This document shows, piece by piece, positions 10,632 through 21,059 of a DNA stretch of 64,000 bases; positions within the stretch are counted from its first letter, which is position 1; the number at the start of each line of letters is the position of its first letter. Origin of the DNA: Simmondsia chinensis (lineage: Eukaryota; Streptophyta; Magnoliopsida; Caryophyllales; Simmondsiaceae); contig JAGTTD010000015.1 of NCBI GenBank assembly GCA_018398585.1, forward strand, positions 4,469,001 to 4,533,000, read 5' to 3'. The notes below the pieces were generated by a model, which was not told the DNA's origin, did no database searches, and was given only the letters and a program-made list of their open reading frames with translations. Made by a program: the position numbers and the translations under genes.

Positions 10632-10662
<31 letters not shown>
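10632..10662. repeat. poly-C tract, 31 bases
   Basis: An uninterrupted run of C between the copia pol tail and its polypurine tract (GACTGAGGGGG). Confidence 0.9.
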
Positions 10663-10675
10663 AGGACTGAGGGGG

Positions 10676-10819
10676 TGTTTTAGTATATTAGTCTAGGTTA
10701 TACTTTATTATCTCTGGTTTATCCCTTAGGGACTCCATTGTAATTTCCTCTATTGTTATTCCTATATATAATGACATGTCGACAACCCTATTAGATATGC
10801 TCTCTAAAATATTCTCTCA
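10676..10819 (+). mobile_element. copia 3' LTR (144 bp)
   Basis: It starts TGTTTTAGTATATTAG directly after the polypurine tract GAGGGGG and ends ATTCTCTCA. Its last 55 bp match the remnant at 1654-1781. Confidence 0.65.
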
Positions 10820-10851
10820 CGATTCCTTTTAACTATCCTTATCCCGAATGT

Positions 10852-10970
10852 GACGATCCCGTGTTGGTCCCAATGGTTGAGGTGGTAGTTAGCCAACCCT
10901 GGAACCCGGGTTCAAATCTGACATCTCCCCTCCCCAGGCATTACCGATGTACCAAAAAAAAAAAACCCTC
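10852..10970 (+). mobile_element. tRNA-derived SINE with 11-bp TSD
   Basis: The element has an RNA polymerase III A box TGGTTGAGGTG (10874-10884), a B box GGTTCAAATCT (10909-10919) and a 3' A-rich tail. It is flanked by ATCCCGAATGT (10841-10851) and ATCCCAAATGT (10971-10981), one mismatch in 11. Length 119 bp. Confidence 0.8.
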
Positions 10971-10981
10971 ATCCCAAATGT

Positions 10982-11409
10982 TAATATTTTCATCAATTAG
11001 CAACTCAGATGCACATCACATCTCACATTCTATGCCATCATGCAGCTAGCCTTGCTATAGATAGGAGAATACGTTGGTCGATTGGATTGCAAAGTTTGGA
11101 CATTCTCTCTGGCTTTTTTTTAATAGATTGGTTTGAGTGTTCTCTTTGTTCAACTATACTTTCTGTTTTCTCATATTTCAGACTCGCTTTTTTATAGGGA
11201 TAACTTAGACAAATCCTTAATTTATAAGGTAGATAAACTCAAACTTTTCGTACTCTCTAAACACATCATCATTCACATCATAATAGCAAAAAATTAACTT
11301 GACATTCCACAAATCCACATAAAATTTAGCAATTTACAATGACCCATAATATCCTCAAAAATTCGAACTCAACGGTCATTTTTCTCTCTTTTTCTTAGTC
11401 CTTCAAATT
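10982..11409. other. intergenic, 3' flank of LHCB1
   Basis: AT-rich with no gene. The part next to 11409 is the 3' untranslated region of the minus-strand LHCB1 gene; no clear poly(A) signal is identified. Confidence 0.5.
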
Positions 11410-12207
11410 TCACTTTCCAGGCACAAAGTTAGTGGCATAGGCCCAAGCATTGTTGTTAACTGGGTCAGCCAAGTGGTCTGCTAGGTTCTCTAGTGGACCT
11501 TTTCCGGTCACTATGGCTTGCACAAAGAACCCAAACATCGAGAACATGGCTAGCCTCCCATTCTTGATCTCCTTCACCTTCAGCTCTGCAAATGCCTCTG
11601 GGTCATCCGCCAACCCCAACGGGTCAAAACTCCCACCTGGGTAAAGTGGGTCGGTCACTTCACCAAGAGGGCCACCCGCGACTCTGTATCCCTCAACCGC
11701 GCCCATCAAGATAACCTGGCAGGCCCAGATGGCTAGGATGCTCTGAGCGTGGATCAGGCTAGGGTTACCCAAGTAGTCAAGCCCACCCTCGCTAAAGATT
11801 TGGGCTCCAGCTTTAAACCAAACTGCCTCTCCGAACTTGACCCCATTACGGGCCAAGAGTTCGGGGAAAACACACCCCAAGGCGCCCAACATGGCCCATC
11901 TGCAGTGGATAACCTCCAACTCACGGTTCCTGGCGAAGGTCTCAGGGTCTGCAGAGAGCCCAGCAGTGTCCCAACCGTAGTCACCTGGGAACTCGCCTCT
12001 CAAGTAAGATGGGGGCTCGCCAGAGAATGGGCCGAGGTACTTGACACGGTCAGGGCCGTACCAAGGGCTGCCCGAGGAAACGGGTTGCCTGGCGGATTTT
12101 CTCATGGTGACCTTCCCGTTGCCCTGAAGGTCGGGGGCGGAAGGCGAGAGCCTAACCGCCTTTCCGGCGAAGGAAGGAGAGGAGAGAGCCATTGTTGAGG
12201 CAGCCAT
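11410..12207 (-). CDS. LHCB1: chlorophyll a/b-binding protein LHCB1 (LHCII type I)
   Basis: An intact, intronless 265-residue protein. LHCB1 is the major antenna protein of photosystem II; it binds chlorophylls a and b and xanthophylls in thylakoid trimers. The N-terminus ([18 protein letters not shown]) is a chloroplast transit peptide. The mature protein should begin [14 protein letters not shown], followed by the trimerization motif WYGPDR. Three membrane helices are recognizable: [16 protein letters not shown] (first), [19 protein letters not shown] (second) and [17 protein letters not shown] (third), with the chlorophyll-ligand Glu/Asn/Arg residues. The C-terminus [15 protein letters not shown] is family-typical. 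Lack of introns and VSSGSPW favour LHCB1 over LHCB2. Oddity: the stretch between RKS and VSSGSPW is about two residues shorter than in the usual LHCB1, near the state-transition phosphosite. ATG at 12207 gives the full transit peptide. Confidence 0.97.
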   Translation of the reverse strand: MAASTMALSSPSFAGKAVRLSPSAPDLQGNGKVTMRKSARQPVSSGSPWYGPDRVKYLGPFSGEPPSYLRGEFPGDYGWDTAGLSADPETFARNRELEVIHCRWAMLGALGCVFPELLARNGVKFGEAVWFKAGAQIFSEGGLDYLGNPSLIHAQSILAIWACQVILMGAVEGYRVAGGPLGEVTDPLYPGGSFDPLGLADDPEAFAELKVKEIKNGRLAMFSMFGFFVQAIVTGKGPLENLADHLADPVNNNAWAYATNFVPGK

Positions 12208-12280
12208 TGTCGATGATTTTTACAGAGAGAAAGTGTGATGAATTGTTGATGTAGTTGAGAGCAATTGAGTGGGTTTCTTT

Positions 12281-12290
12281 GGTTTATATC
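12281..12290 (-). promoter_or_regulatory. LHCB1 TATA box
   Basis: GATATAAACC on the minus strand, about 75 bp before the LHCB1 ATG, leaves a short leader of typical length. No CCAAT or GATAAG element is seen just upstream; the sequence there is AT-rich and then SINE debris. Confidence 0.6.
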
Positions 12291-12452
12291 GGGAGTGAAC
12301 ATGTTACTTATATCAATTTGTATATTTCATTTAAATGTCCAATAAATATCATATAAATTTTATATTATATGAATTTTTTTTTTTTTTTGTAATTTTATGA
12401 TTTTCAATATATATACAGTATCAGCAATTTTGTTGTTGTACTGGGAATATTG

Positions 12453-12512
12453 TTGTTGTTTTTCAAGCGGGAGCCTTTGTGGCACTGCGAATGTTGTTGT
12501 TGTTGTTGTATA
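12453..12512 (+). mobile_element. 3' end fragment of the (TTG)n SINE family
   Basis: It holds the family tail GCGGGAGCCTTTGTGGCACT followed by (TTG)n. Only the last ~60 bp of the element are present. Confidence 0.6.
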
Positions 12513-12554
12513 CTACATCAGCAATTTGTTACTTCATTATTTTCAGGTTTCGTC

Positions 12555-13140
12555 TTTTATTATTTAAATGTCTTAATATTTTAATACATGTGATGATATA
12601 TCCTAAAATTTGACAATTTAATCACTTAGGTACCCTTTTCTAAAATTCTATGAATTTTTCTTGACATTTGGTGAATATTTGTCAAAAAATGTCAATATGT
12701 ATATGTACAACATTAGTGTTTTCAGTAAAAGTTCTTCGAAAAACAATTAAAAAGTAGCATATTCGATTGAAAGCTATTTTTATATGTATTTTAGATCATG
12801 TGTTACATTACTATTTTTTGGTAAGAAACCTACAATATTGCCTAAGGACACATATATATTGTGAGAAACATACTCTAAACCAACGATCTTCAGGTTCGGG
12901 GTCCTTGGAAGCAGCCTCTTTTTCACTCGGAAGGGGGAGGGCTACGTACATCCATCCCCCCATACCCTGTTCATTGCAGGAGCCCATGAAGCATTGGGAC
13001 TATTGTTGTTATATACTCTACATCAACATTTCCACATGACAAAAATTCACCAGATTTTTATCAGAATATTTAAGTGATAAAATTCATGAATATTATTATA
13101 GCTTATTGTATATATTAGATGTCAAGGTAACTAAATAATA
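12555..13140. repeat. foldback repeat, ATCACTTAGGTACC family, copy 1
   Basis: It has AATCACTTAGGTACCC near the left end and an inverted counterpart (AAGGTAACTAAATAATA) at the right. It is split by a SINE at 12888-13003. Degenerate copy of a family found about ten times here. Confidence 0.5.
12888..13003 (+). mobile_element. (TTG)n SINE family, 5'-truncated, nested in a foldback
   Basis: Family body: GGGGTCCTTGGAAGCAGCCTC, a GGCTACGTACATCCA-like core, GCAGGAGCCC, then a GTTGTT tail. No 5S head is present. Confidence 0.65.
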
Positions 13141-13148
13141 AAAAAAAG

Positions 13149-13706
13149 GAAAAATTATCACTTATGTTCCTTAAGGTTTAACCATATATCACTTAGTTAC
13201 CGTGATATTTCAATATATACAATTAGGTACACTAAGTTTTAGAAATATTATCACTTGGGTACGCGAAAGTTTTAAAATTTTATTAATCATGTATCTTTTG
13301 TCAAAAATTTGATAGATTTTTATTAGAAAATGCTAAAATTGAATATAATTTTAATAATATACAAGTATCTTCATTCAAATTTGATACTTTTTTGCCAAAA
13401 ATAAGAAAATTACACATAATTATGGTATTTTTTAAGTGGTCTACATCAACATTCGAGAAGATGTTATCACAATTCGTTAATTTTTTTATGAAAACAGCAG
13501 CACTAACTTATATATATTGTTGTATGCATGTATTATATCAATATTTTTTGTATAAAATTGATCAGATTTTTATAAAAATTTATTAAATTCCGTCATAAGT
13601 ACTTAAATGAAAAAATATTCAAACATCATGGTATATATTGAAGTATTAAGGAACATAAATAATAAAAGCTCAAATTTTAAGATACTTAAATAATAATTTT
13701 TCTTTA
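13149..13706. repeat. foldback repeat, ATCACTTAGGTACC family, copy 2
   Basis: Left end GGAAAAATTATCACTTATG and right end TAATAATTTTTC are inverted matches. The similarity extends inward over more than 100 bp on both arms. No coding capacity. Confidence 0.65.
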
Positions 13707-13749
13707 AAAAAAAAAACCAATATTCTCTACATATTAAGTAATAGTTGTC

Positions 13750-13925
13750 GACTTCTCCTTATCTTTGGACCGTTGGGGATATCAAGATCTGGCTTCTTAT
13801 TTGCCGATGCAGATTTCCTGGTTAGCTCTGACGTGGCATGCTCTTAACCACCAATATCTCAGAATTTTTTCACCCTTTTGGTTTAAACCAATCAAATGAG
13901 GACACGTGGACTATTAGGATTGCAT
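13750..13925 (-). promoter_or_regulatory. possible displaced light-type promoter module
   Basis: On the minus strand this stretch has a G-box (CCACGTGTCC, about 13900), ATTGGTTT (inverted CCAAT), CCACGTCAG and an I-box AAGATAAGGAG (about 13760). Such combinations are known from photosynthesis gene promoters. It lies about 1.6 kb upstream of LHCB1, with only repeats in between. The functional link is inference. Confidence 0.3.
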
Positions 13926-14769
13926 TATGACCTCAGCTCTTATCCCATTAAAGTCAGTCGAGTCGGCTCTCAAGTTCTTACCATGTGCTTGTAACGGGTT
14001 CGAATGCCTCGAACCGATGTGTATATGGTTCATGTTAAGGTTGGTATAGTGAAATGAGTTGTGCCTAGATGTAGTAAAATTGGACTCAAAAGTTTGCAAA
14101 TTTAACAAGTTAAGACGCAGTAGGTGTTGCAAGCGTAAACGATTCCAAACGAGTTGAGCCTGATCTTAATTATGTGAAGGTGAGTCTTGTTAAGTTATCC
14201 TTAGTTTGAAACTCATCGAGGTGGGTCAAATTCTAGCCAAGCAGAATGTTGAAAAGGCAAGCCTCGAGACTTGTAAGATCAACCTTGATTCGACTAGTTT
14301 TTTCGTCTTGATTCAATTACTTGAGATAGATTATATTACATGTCACGTTCTGTTGATTGAAATTGTTAAATTCCAAACAATAGTGTTATTATATATGACC
14401 AAACATATGATATGTTCTCTCCTAAGATAATACCTGAATCCTAACAACAAATTTTGGAGAAAATTTGATGATTATATTTGTAGCTTAATTAGTATAACTC
14501 GTAGAGTCGGTCGTGGAGGCCTAGGTTGCCTAAAATAAAAGACACCTAGCCTACCTTGTCTGGATCATTTGATAGGTCCCGGAAAGCCCCTCTTAGGGGC
14601 CAGGCTACCCTTTTAATACAATAGCTCAGTTATGCACCAGCATGCCTCCTGCATGGTCTATGACACCAGTATCGATATACAGTAATTAGAAAATTTGAAA
14701 AAAATTTCTGAGGTTAATAAAGCGATGGACTGGTGTGCAAGCCAGGGACATGGATGAATTGATCTTGTA
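13926..14769. other. no gene recognized
   Basis: Short ORFs only; none resembles a known protein. No clear repeat boundary found. Confidence 0.4.
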
Positions 14770-15207
14770 CTTTAGAGTATCGAGCCAGATTGTTCTTTGT
14801 CTTTTATCATTAGGGTGAAGGCATTAGGCTTTCCTTCGTATAGAGGATTGCCCCAATGCCTCATTTTCCTTATTATTGTAAAGAAATTGTGTTCACTAAA
14901 TAAGTAGTCTTTCCATATATTTTTCTTATTGCGAATACATTTGCAGCTCAAGGCTTTAATATAAAATATCGAACGATAAAGCTGGTCAATCCCTGAGTAT
15001 ATATAGACTGATCTTTTGATTGGCCTTGTTTTTGATGTCCTACCTAATCGTGTTTGAGACTCGTGTTTTGCCTGTTTTTGTTTGTCTTCCTGTTTATTTG
15101 GTTTTCCTTTTTTTTTTTTGCTCCCTATTATTGTACTCGTTGACTCAGGGCTCGCATGGTCGAGTTGCTTGCTTTGTACCGCGACTATGTCTCTAATTAT
15201 CAAAAAA
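14770..15207. repeat. possible non-LTR retroelement 3' end
   Basis: It ends GGTCGAGTTGCTT...AATTATCAAAAAA and resembles 23200-23506 (CGAGTT...ATTTATCA plus poly-A). The shared tail suggests a LINE or LINE-mobilized family on the plus strand. The 5' border is unknown. Confidence 0.3.
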
Positions 15208-15385
15208 CATATATAAATGTATAGATTGACCTCCCTTGAATAACTAGGTTGTGCTAACTGTGGGTAGGTGGCCTAGCATTTTCATTGCGTTTTTTTTTTT
15301 TTAATAAAATGTTTTCCGTATCGTGATGAATGTGTTTTCCATCTTTCACTCTAGCATTGAGTTCTTTGAAATGGTTAATTACAGT

Positions 15386-15842
15386 TAGGAGAGTAGTTGA
15401 GCCAAGTCGAACCTGAGCTCGTCAAGCTCGGGCCTCGACTCATTTACGTTTAGCGTGGCTTGGGTTCCACTCGAAGCTCACCAAGCTCAAAAGCTTCAAG
15501 ATCAAGATTAGCTCAAATCAGTGGCGCTTAAACCTTGCTTGGCGAGCTTAGAACTAAGCTTTCGATTTTTAGCACTTTTCTAAGATTAATCTAAGTTCGT
15601 TTGGACTTGTTTGGACCCGAGCTCTACTCATTTAGACTCATACTTGACTTGGTTGGAAATATTTCAACTAATAAATTATATTAAGATAGGCTTACTTAGA
15701 CTCGTTTAGGCTCGTAAGCCTATGAGCTCGAGCTTAATCAGGCTTGGGTTAGACTCAATAAGCTAAATTAGTTGAGCTTAGAACGAGCCGAGTTTCTCAA
15801 GAAAGCTCGTGAGTTGGCTCGACTCATTTACACTCCTATTTA
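15386..15842. repeat. GAGCTCG-rich MITE-like repeat, copy 1
   Basis: The ends are imperfect inverted repeats (TTAGGAGAGTAGTTGAGCC versus the complement of GGCTCGACTCATTTACACTCC). The interior is full of AAGCTCG/GAGCTT motifs. Related to 17242-17690. Confidence 0.45.
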
Positions 15843-17241
15843 AAATTTACTTCAACGCAGGCTGGGCATTGGTGGCTAAGTGCGTTCCGATGCAGAGGGC
15901 GTTGCACTGTCGGTGTCACGTGCTAGAGTTTCGTCAATAAGTTGTTCCGATGTGCTGCTGGAGTGTTGGTGTTTTGGCCTCGACTAAGATGACTCAATTG
16001 ACCCAAAATCTAAGATAACTTAAAATTAAAACGAGTTTACCTAACTTATATCTGACATGAAATTGACCCAACAGAGCTAATACGAAACCCAATATGACTC
16101 AACTTAGTTAACCTAAAACCTAACATCACCCAAACCGGAAATGATTCAACCCCAACTTAGTCCAAACCTAAGTTTGAGCCAATCCCCAAATAGCATTAAA
16201 CTTGAAATGATCCAATTTAATTAACTCGAAACAGAGATAACTTGAACCCGAAAGGACACGACCTAACTAAACTCCAACCCATACTATTCAAAAGCCCAAA
16301 CCAACCCAATTTAGTCAACCTAAAACCTACTTGGTTGTAAAGGGGCCACTTGAGGAACTCATGGGCCACCATTTTGACCCAGAACCATGCTTGGGCCTAG
16401 GACACCAACTTTGTTCCACAAAAAGTAATTATTGGGCCTTTGGGCCAATTCTGAGTTTGTAGGGCTCAGAAAAGGTTTTGATTGATTTGTGTACGATAAA
16501 ACACGACGCATTTGCTTTCCTGATAACTAACTACTAATGACAAATAGTTAGAAAAATTCTTCGTGACAATAAATCCTTTCGGGGATATCTAAGGTAGAGT
16601 GACTCTGTTCTATTGATCAAAGACGTTAATTATAATATATTAATTTATAATTATACGTTTAATTAAATTTTAGATTTCTGAAGGATTTAGTACGTCATTT
16701 GTTCAATTGAACTTTAAATTCAATCGATCAAGTATCTCCATTTAATCAATGGATTGAGACAATTTCGGTTTAAGTTTAAATTTGCCTTAACAATCATTTA
16801 GGGCTTAAAATTTTACTTTACAAAGTAGATTTCGTTTGACTTCGTAGTCAATCTCAGTTGAGCTTTTTATGATTCGGGTCAAGCACAATTTGTTCAATTT
16901 ATTGACTTTTAATTAACGTATTTTGTCTCTAGACCTATCTGTAATGTATAAATACGATAAAAGTTTCATATTTATACTTGTTTCAACTATCTAAGTTGCA
17001 AGAGAAAATAAATTTAGATTGACTGTATTATCTATTACAAAAGAAATGGTCTAGAATTTTCACTATACCATCGTATAATTCAATGTGGATCTACGTTTCA
17101 TCCATCGTAAAGTTCATTCCAGCATATTTTTTTCTCTATCTTCTCAATTTCTCATTTTGTATTGATGTATGGCATCAAAAATCATAAAAAAGAAATTTGT
17201 CTACACGAGCTTAACTAGTTAATATGCTCCAAAACTTTTCA
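15843..17241. other. no gene; CCAA-rich repeat and possible old LTR
   Basis: 16010-16330 is a degenerate array of motifs like GACCCAA and CCTAAAACCTA. 16330-17180 has no ORF; it contains a TATA-like TGTATAAATACG (about 16948) and could be a decayed LTR, but I found no partner. Confidence 0.3.
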
Positions 17242-17690
17242 GTAGGGATGTAAATAAGCTAGGCTCACAAGCCAACTCGTAATAAAGCTCAAAAGTTTCA
17301 TCTTGCTTTGAGCTCAAGCCGAGCCTAGCCTAATGAAGTTCAAGCTTGTAGCATCACGAGTCAAACGAGCTAAGTGAGCATTTGTTAATATAATATATTT
17401 GCTTAAATATATGCCCAATGAAGCCAAATTTGAGCCCAAATAAACCGAGCCTGATTAAGATGAGCTCAAACAAGCTTAGATTGAGCTTAAATAAGTCGAA
17501 CTACTGTAATGTTAATTCGAACCTCGCCAAGCTTAGTTCGAGCCGAGCTAAGCCCAAGCCTTGGATGAGCTAAGCTCGATCTTAAACTTTCCAAGCTCGA
17601 CAAGTTTCAAGCTAATCCCAAACCTAACTTAATGCAAACGAGCTGAACCTCGAGCCTGACATACTTAGACTCAACTTGCCCCAAGTCCAA
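17242..17690. repeat. GAGCTCG-rich MITE-like repeat, copy 2
   Basis: It begins GTAGGGATGTAAATAAGC, like the complement of the right end of the first copy (AATAGGAGTGTAAATGAG). The interior is similarly rich in GAGCTC and AAGCTC. Confidence 0.45.
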
Positions 17691-18040
17691 CTAATTTAAC
17701 AACATTTATTACCAATGTTGCCAACACTTAATGATAACATGTTGTTTTCCCTAATAATATTTTTGTACTAATTTTTAAATTTTCTAATTTTAGTGTTATA
17801 CAATTAATATTTTTTATGCTTATTTTGTTAATATTTGTGTCATTAATGTAAATATAGATACCTAGAAAATTCGTCTTTGAAGAAAGGGGGCCCCAAAAAA
17901 CTAGGATGGATATGAGTTGGTCCAACAATAATTATTCATCAATAATAATCAACTATGTATATACCAAGTTTTGCAAAAATATATTAAAATAACATAATAT
18001 TTGAAAAAGAATGAGAAAAATAATACCATGTATTATAAGA

Positions 18041-18573
18041 TTATTTACATTTTAGTACCTTTAGATTTTTGAAAATAATAAAAGAAATCCTGATCTTTTT
18101 AAATTAATAAAAAGACTCTAAGTTTTTTTCGTATTAATAAAAATGTCCTTCTCCAACTTGATGACATGATTTTCCATTGATAAAGTTGGCATGACAACTG
18201 TTTTTTTTATTAATGCACCAATAAAATGACTGAAATACCCTTCAATACTCTTATTCTTACTTCATAAGCATAAAATTCGAGATGTTATATTATGTTTAAA
18301 CTATCTATTTTCACTTAATTATTTTTAAAATATGATTATTGAAAAGTATCTTTATCATTTTATTTAGCATTACTACAAAAGTAACTGTCACTTCAGCTCT
18401 ATCAACAGAAAATGTCGTCATCGTGTCGGACAATGGATTTTTTATTAATACAACAAAAAATTTAAGGGTCTTTTTATTAGTATGACAAAAATTTAATGAC
18501 ATTTTTATTAATTCAAAAAAGTTATAATTTTTTATTATTTTTAAAATATCAAGATACTAAATATAAATAACTC
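18041..18573. repeat. foldback element, family A copy 1 (~530 bp)
   Basis: The arms are inverted repeats of about 230 bp. The left has TTATTTACATTTTAGTA and ATTAATAAAAAGACTCTAAG; the right has their complements, ending ACTAAATATAAATAA. The short minus-strand ORF inside is not a gene. Same family at 23648-24186. Confidence 0.65.
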
Positions 18574-19209
18574 TTTATATATTATATACAAAAAAAAAAT
18601 ACAATGTATATTGAAAATGACAGAGAAAGGCTAACATATTTAAAAAAAACCAAGAAAATCATCCACGTCATCTTTCGATTGTCGTGTCATTTATTATATT
18701 ATTTTTTTTTCAATTGTCATGTTACCATTTCAGTTACCTATAATGTTAATTTGAGAACACGTGTCATCATTTCTTATTGTTCTAACACTGTTGCCCATTT
18801 TTTGAAAAATGTTGTCATTCTTGAATATTTTTTAACAAGCTAAGGACGGGAAATTAGTTATGAATCCAAGATTTCATGCTCGTGGTGATAGTCTAATTAC
18901 TACACCAATTCAAATTGCTTCTGTAAAGTATTGCCATTTTATGTGCAGTAAACACAATGCCGTTCTATCATTTGTCTTTAAGTGTTATGTCACTTACAGA
19001 ACCGGTCCTCACATTTTTGGAGCTCAAAGAAAACGTTTTAAATAGGGTCCTTTATATATAGCTTTAAAAGCATAAATACTAATATAATAAATTATAAAAA
19101 CTTTATTATAAAGTTGTTGATATGACATCTATTTTAATCTATTATTACCAAGTATCCTTTTCCTCCAAAATTATCCCCATCTAGCATTGAAGATGTTAAA
19201 TCAAAGCAA
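18574..19209. other. no gene recognized
   Basis: AT-rich spacer with short ORFs only. Confidence 0.4.
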
Positions 19210-19244
19210 AGAAAAATTAATCAAAATTGATTAAATAAAGGTGG

Positions 19245-19640
19245 TGGGTGTCGGGGAGTGAAGGGATATGGGGAGAGAGAAAGAGATATTGGAAGAGAGA
19301 CAAAGGGAGGGGCAGCGGCTGGCGGCGGCGGGTGGGGGGTGAAGGGTTATGGGGGAGAAAGAAAGAGTTTCGGAAGAGAGAAACAAAGGAGGGGAGGCGT
19401 ACGGGCGACGGCGGGAGGCGGGGGTGAGAGAAAGGGGTATTGGAAGAGAGTGGGAAAGGAGGGGCAGTGGCGGCTGGGTCAGCGGTGACTGGCAGCAAGG
19501 GTTGGCAATGACTGGCGGCAGGGTCGGCGGGGCGACAGCGGCGGTGGCCAATAGTGTTGGTGGCGGTGGTGGGTGGTGGGTGAGATAGAGAAAAGAAGCG
19601 TTGGAGGAGGGAGGGAAGGGGAGGTGGAAAGAATAAATTG
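19245..19640. repeat. GA-rich low-complexity block
   Basis: Nearly all purine on the plus strand, with GGAAGAGAG-type units repeated (about 19290, 19368, 19440) and GGCGGCGG pockets. Overlapping ORFs on both strands are products of composition. It may be one arm of an element like 19745-21030. Confidence 0.5.
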
Positions 19641-19836
19641 TTTTTTTTATAATTTATCAAGTAGGGACTAATCTTAGCTGTCTATTACAATGGATGGCCA
19701 AGATCCACCCCTCTCATCTTCTCATAAAAATTGTGCCATAAAAATATGGCACAATTCTTGTGAGAGGGTGAGAGTGTGAGATGATTAAATTTTGACCGTC
19801 CGTCACAATGGATGGCCAAGATTAAACGATCTAAAT

Positions 19837-20226
19837 GTACAAACAACAACAACAAACCAATTGCTTCCAAGGGCTCCCGCAAAAGCAGGGTCTGGAAAGG
19901 GTAGATGTACGTAGCCTTCCCCCACCAGGGGGCTACCCTGAAGGGAGGCTATTTTCGAGGACCCCCAGCCTAAAAAGTTGTCCGCATCCATCGGCCCATG
20001 ACCTGGCAACAAGAGAAGCAAAAAAAGCATCCAAAAAAAAAAAAAAAATTGTGCACAGGCACCGATTCATACATGTGGTGAGAAAGGAAAAGGATATAAA
20101 GAAAGGGCTATAGATAGAGGTAGAAGAAATAAGGAAAGAGAGTGGGAAATGGAAAGGGATAAGGATAGATAAGATAGAGACAAAGATGAGGTGGAGACCA
20201 AGACTACCCTACTAAATGTAACCCCC
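19837..20226 (-). mobile_element. chimeric retroposed insert with SINE 3' end, 15-bp TSD
   Basis: Perfect flanking repeats TTAAACGATCTAAAT stand at 19822-19836 and 20227-20241. On the minus strand the insert has about 185 bp of unrelated sequence, a T run, about 60 bp unknown, then the SINE family body (GGGGGTCC, CTACGTACATCTACCC, GCGGGAGCCC) and (TTG)n tail. Confidence 0.65.
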
Positions 20227-20446
20227 TTAAACGATCTAAATATAACCCACTTAAAAAGTAAAAAATACCCATAATATCCTTCTCCTCCTTTCCTCCTTCA
20301 CTCTCCTGCCCTCTCCCACTTCCCTTCTCTCTCTCTCTCTCTCTCTCTTCTCCCCCTGTAGTCGCCACCTGCCGCCGGCCCCTCACCACCAGCCACAGGC
20401 CGCCACCACTTACCACCGCCTCCAATTGCCCCTAGTCTCCTAATAC

Positions 20447-20448
<2 letters not shown>

Positions 20449-20480
<32 letters not shown>
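20449..20480. repeat. poly-C tract, 32 bases
   Basis: An uninterrupted run of C followed by GGG, inside the pyrimidine-rich arm of the foldback. Confidence 0.9.
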
Positions 20481-20482
<2 letters not shown>

Positions 20483-21027
20483 GCTCCTCCTTTCCAACGC
20501 TCCCCCTCCTCCCTCAATCCTCCTCCACCTCCCTCCCTTCTCTCTCTCCTCCCCTGCCGTCGGGCGCTGCCTTCGATCGCCGACCGCCCTCAAACCCTAA
20601 ATACAACACCCTTCCTTGTCTCTCTCCTCCCTCCACTCGCTGGCCCGCCGCTGAAAGCCGACGCAGGCAGGCGGGTGGCAGCAGCAGGGAGAGGGGTGGA
20701 GAGAGGTGGGGGTGTTGGAAGGGAGGAGAGAGAGGGGAAAGGATGCTATATTTGAGGGCTAGGGGCGGCCAGAGGCGGCAATCAGTTGTGGCAGCCGGTG
20801 GTGGTGGGTCGGCAGCAGGTGGTGGTTTCAGGGGGGAGGGGAGAGAAAGAGGAGGAAGATGGAGGAGGGCTAGTGGGAGGAGGAGGAGAGAGAGGGGGGA
20901 AGGGTATTGTTGGTATTTTTTATTTTTTTTAAAGGAGGGTCATATTAAAATCTTTTAATCTTGACCGCTTATTGTGATGAACGGTTAATATTTAATCCTC
21001 ATACACTCTCATCCTCCCATAAAAATC

Positions 21028-21059
<32 letters not shown>

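Larger units (their letters stand above)
19745..21030. repeat. long-TIR foldback with GC-rich arms, SINE-interrupted
   Basis: The left arm starts GGCACAATTCTTGTGAGAGG and runs through TTTTGACCGTCCGTCACAAT and AAAAAATACCCATAATATCC into a pyrimidine-rich block. The right arm carries all of these in inverted order (purine block, then GGTATTTTTTATTTT, TCTTGACCGCTTATTG, CCTCCCATAAAAATCG). The arms exceed 300 bp. A 390-bp retroposed segment is inserted in the left arm (19837-20226). Related short foldbacks occur at 22470-23010. Confidence 0.6.

Noticed and set aside
11749..12198. 149-codon plus-strand ORF opposite LHCB1
   Set aside because: Shadow of the LHCB1 coding strand, caused by its GC-rich third positions.
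19217..20958. Proline/serine-rich and glycine/arginine-rich ORFs on both strands
   Set aside because: They mirror each other on opposite strands and come from purine/pyrimidine low-complexity arms of a foldback, not from genes.
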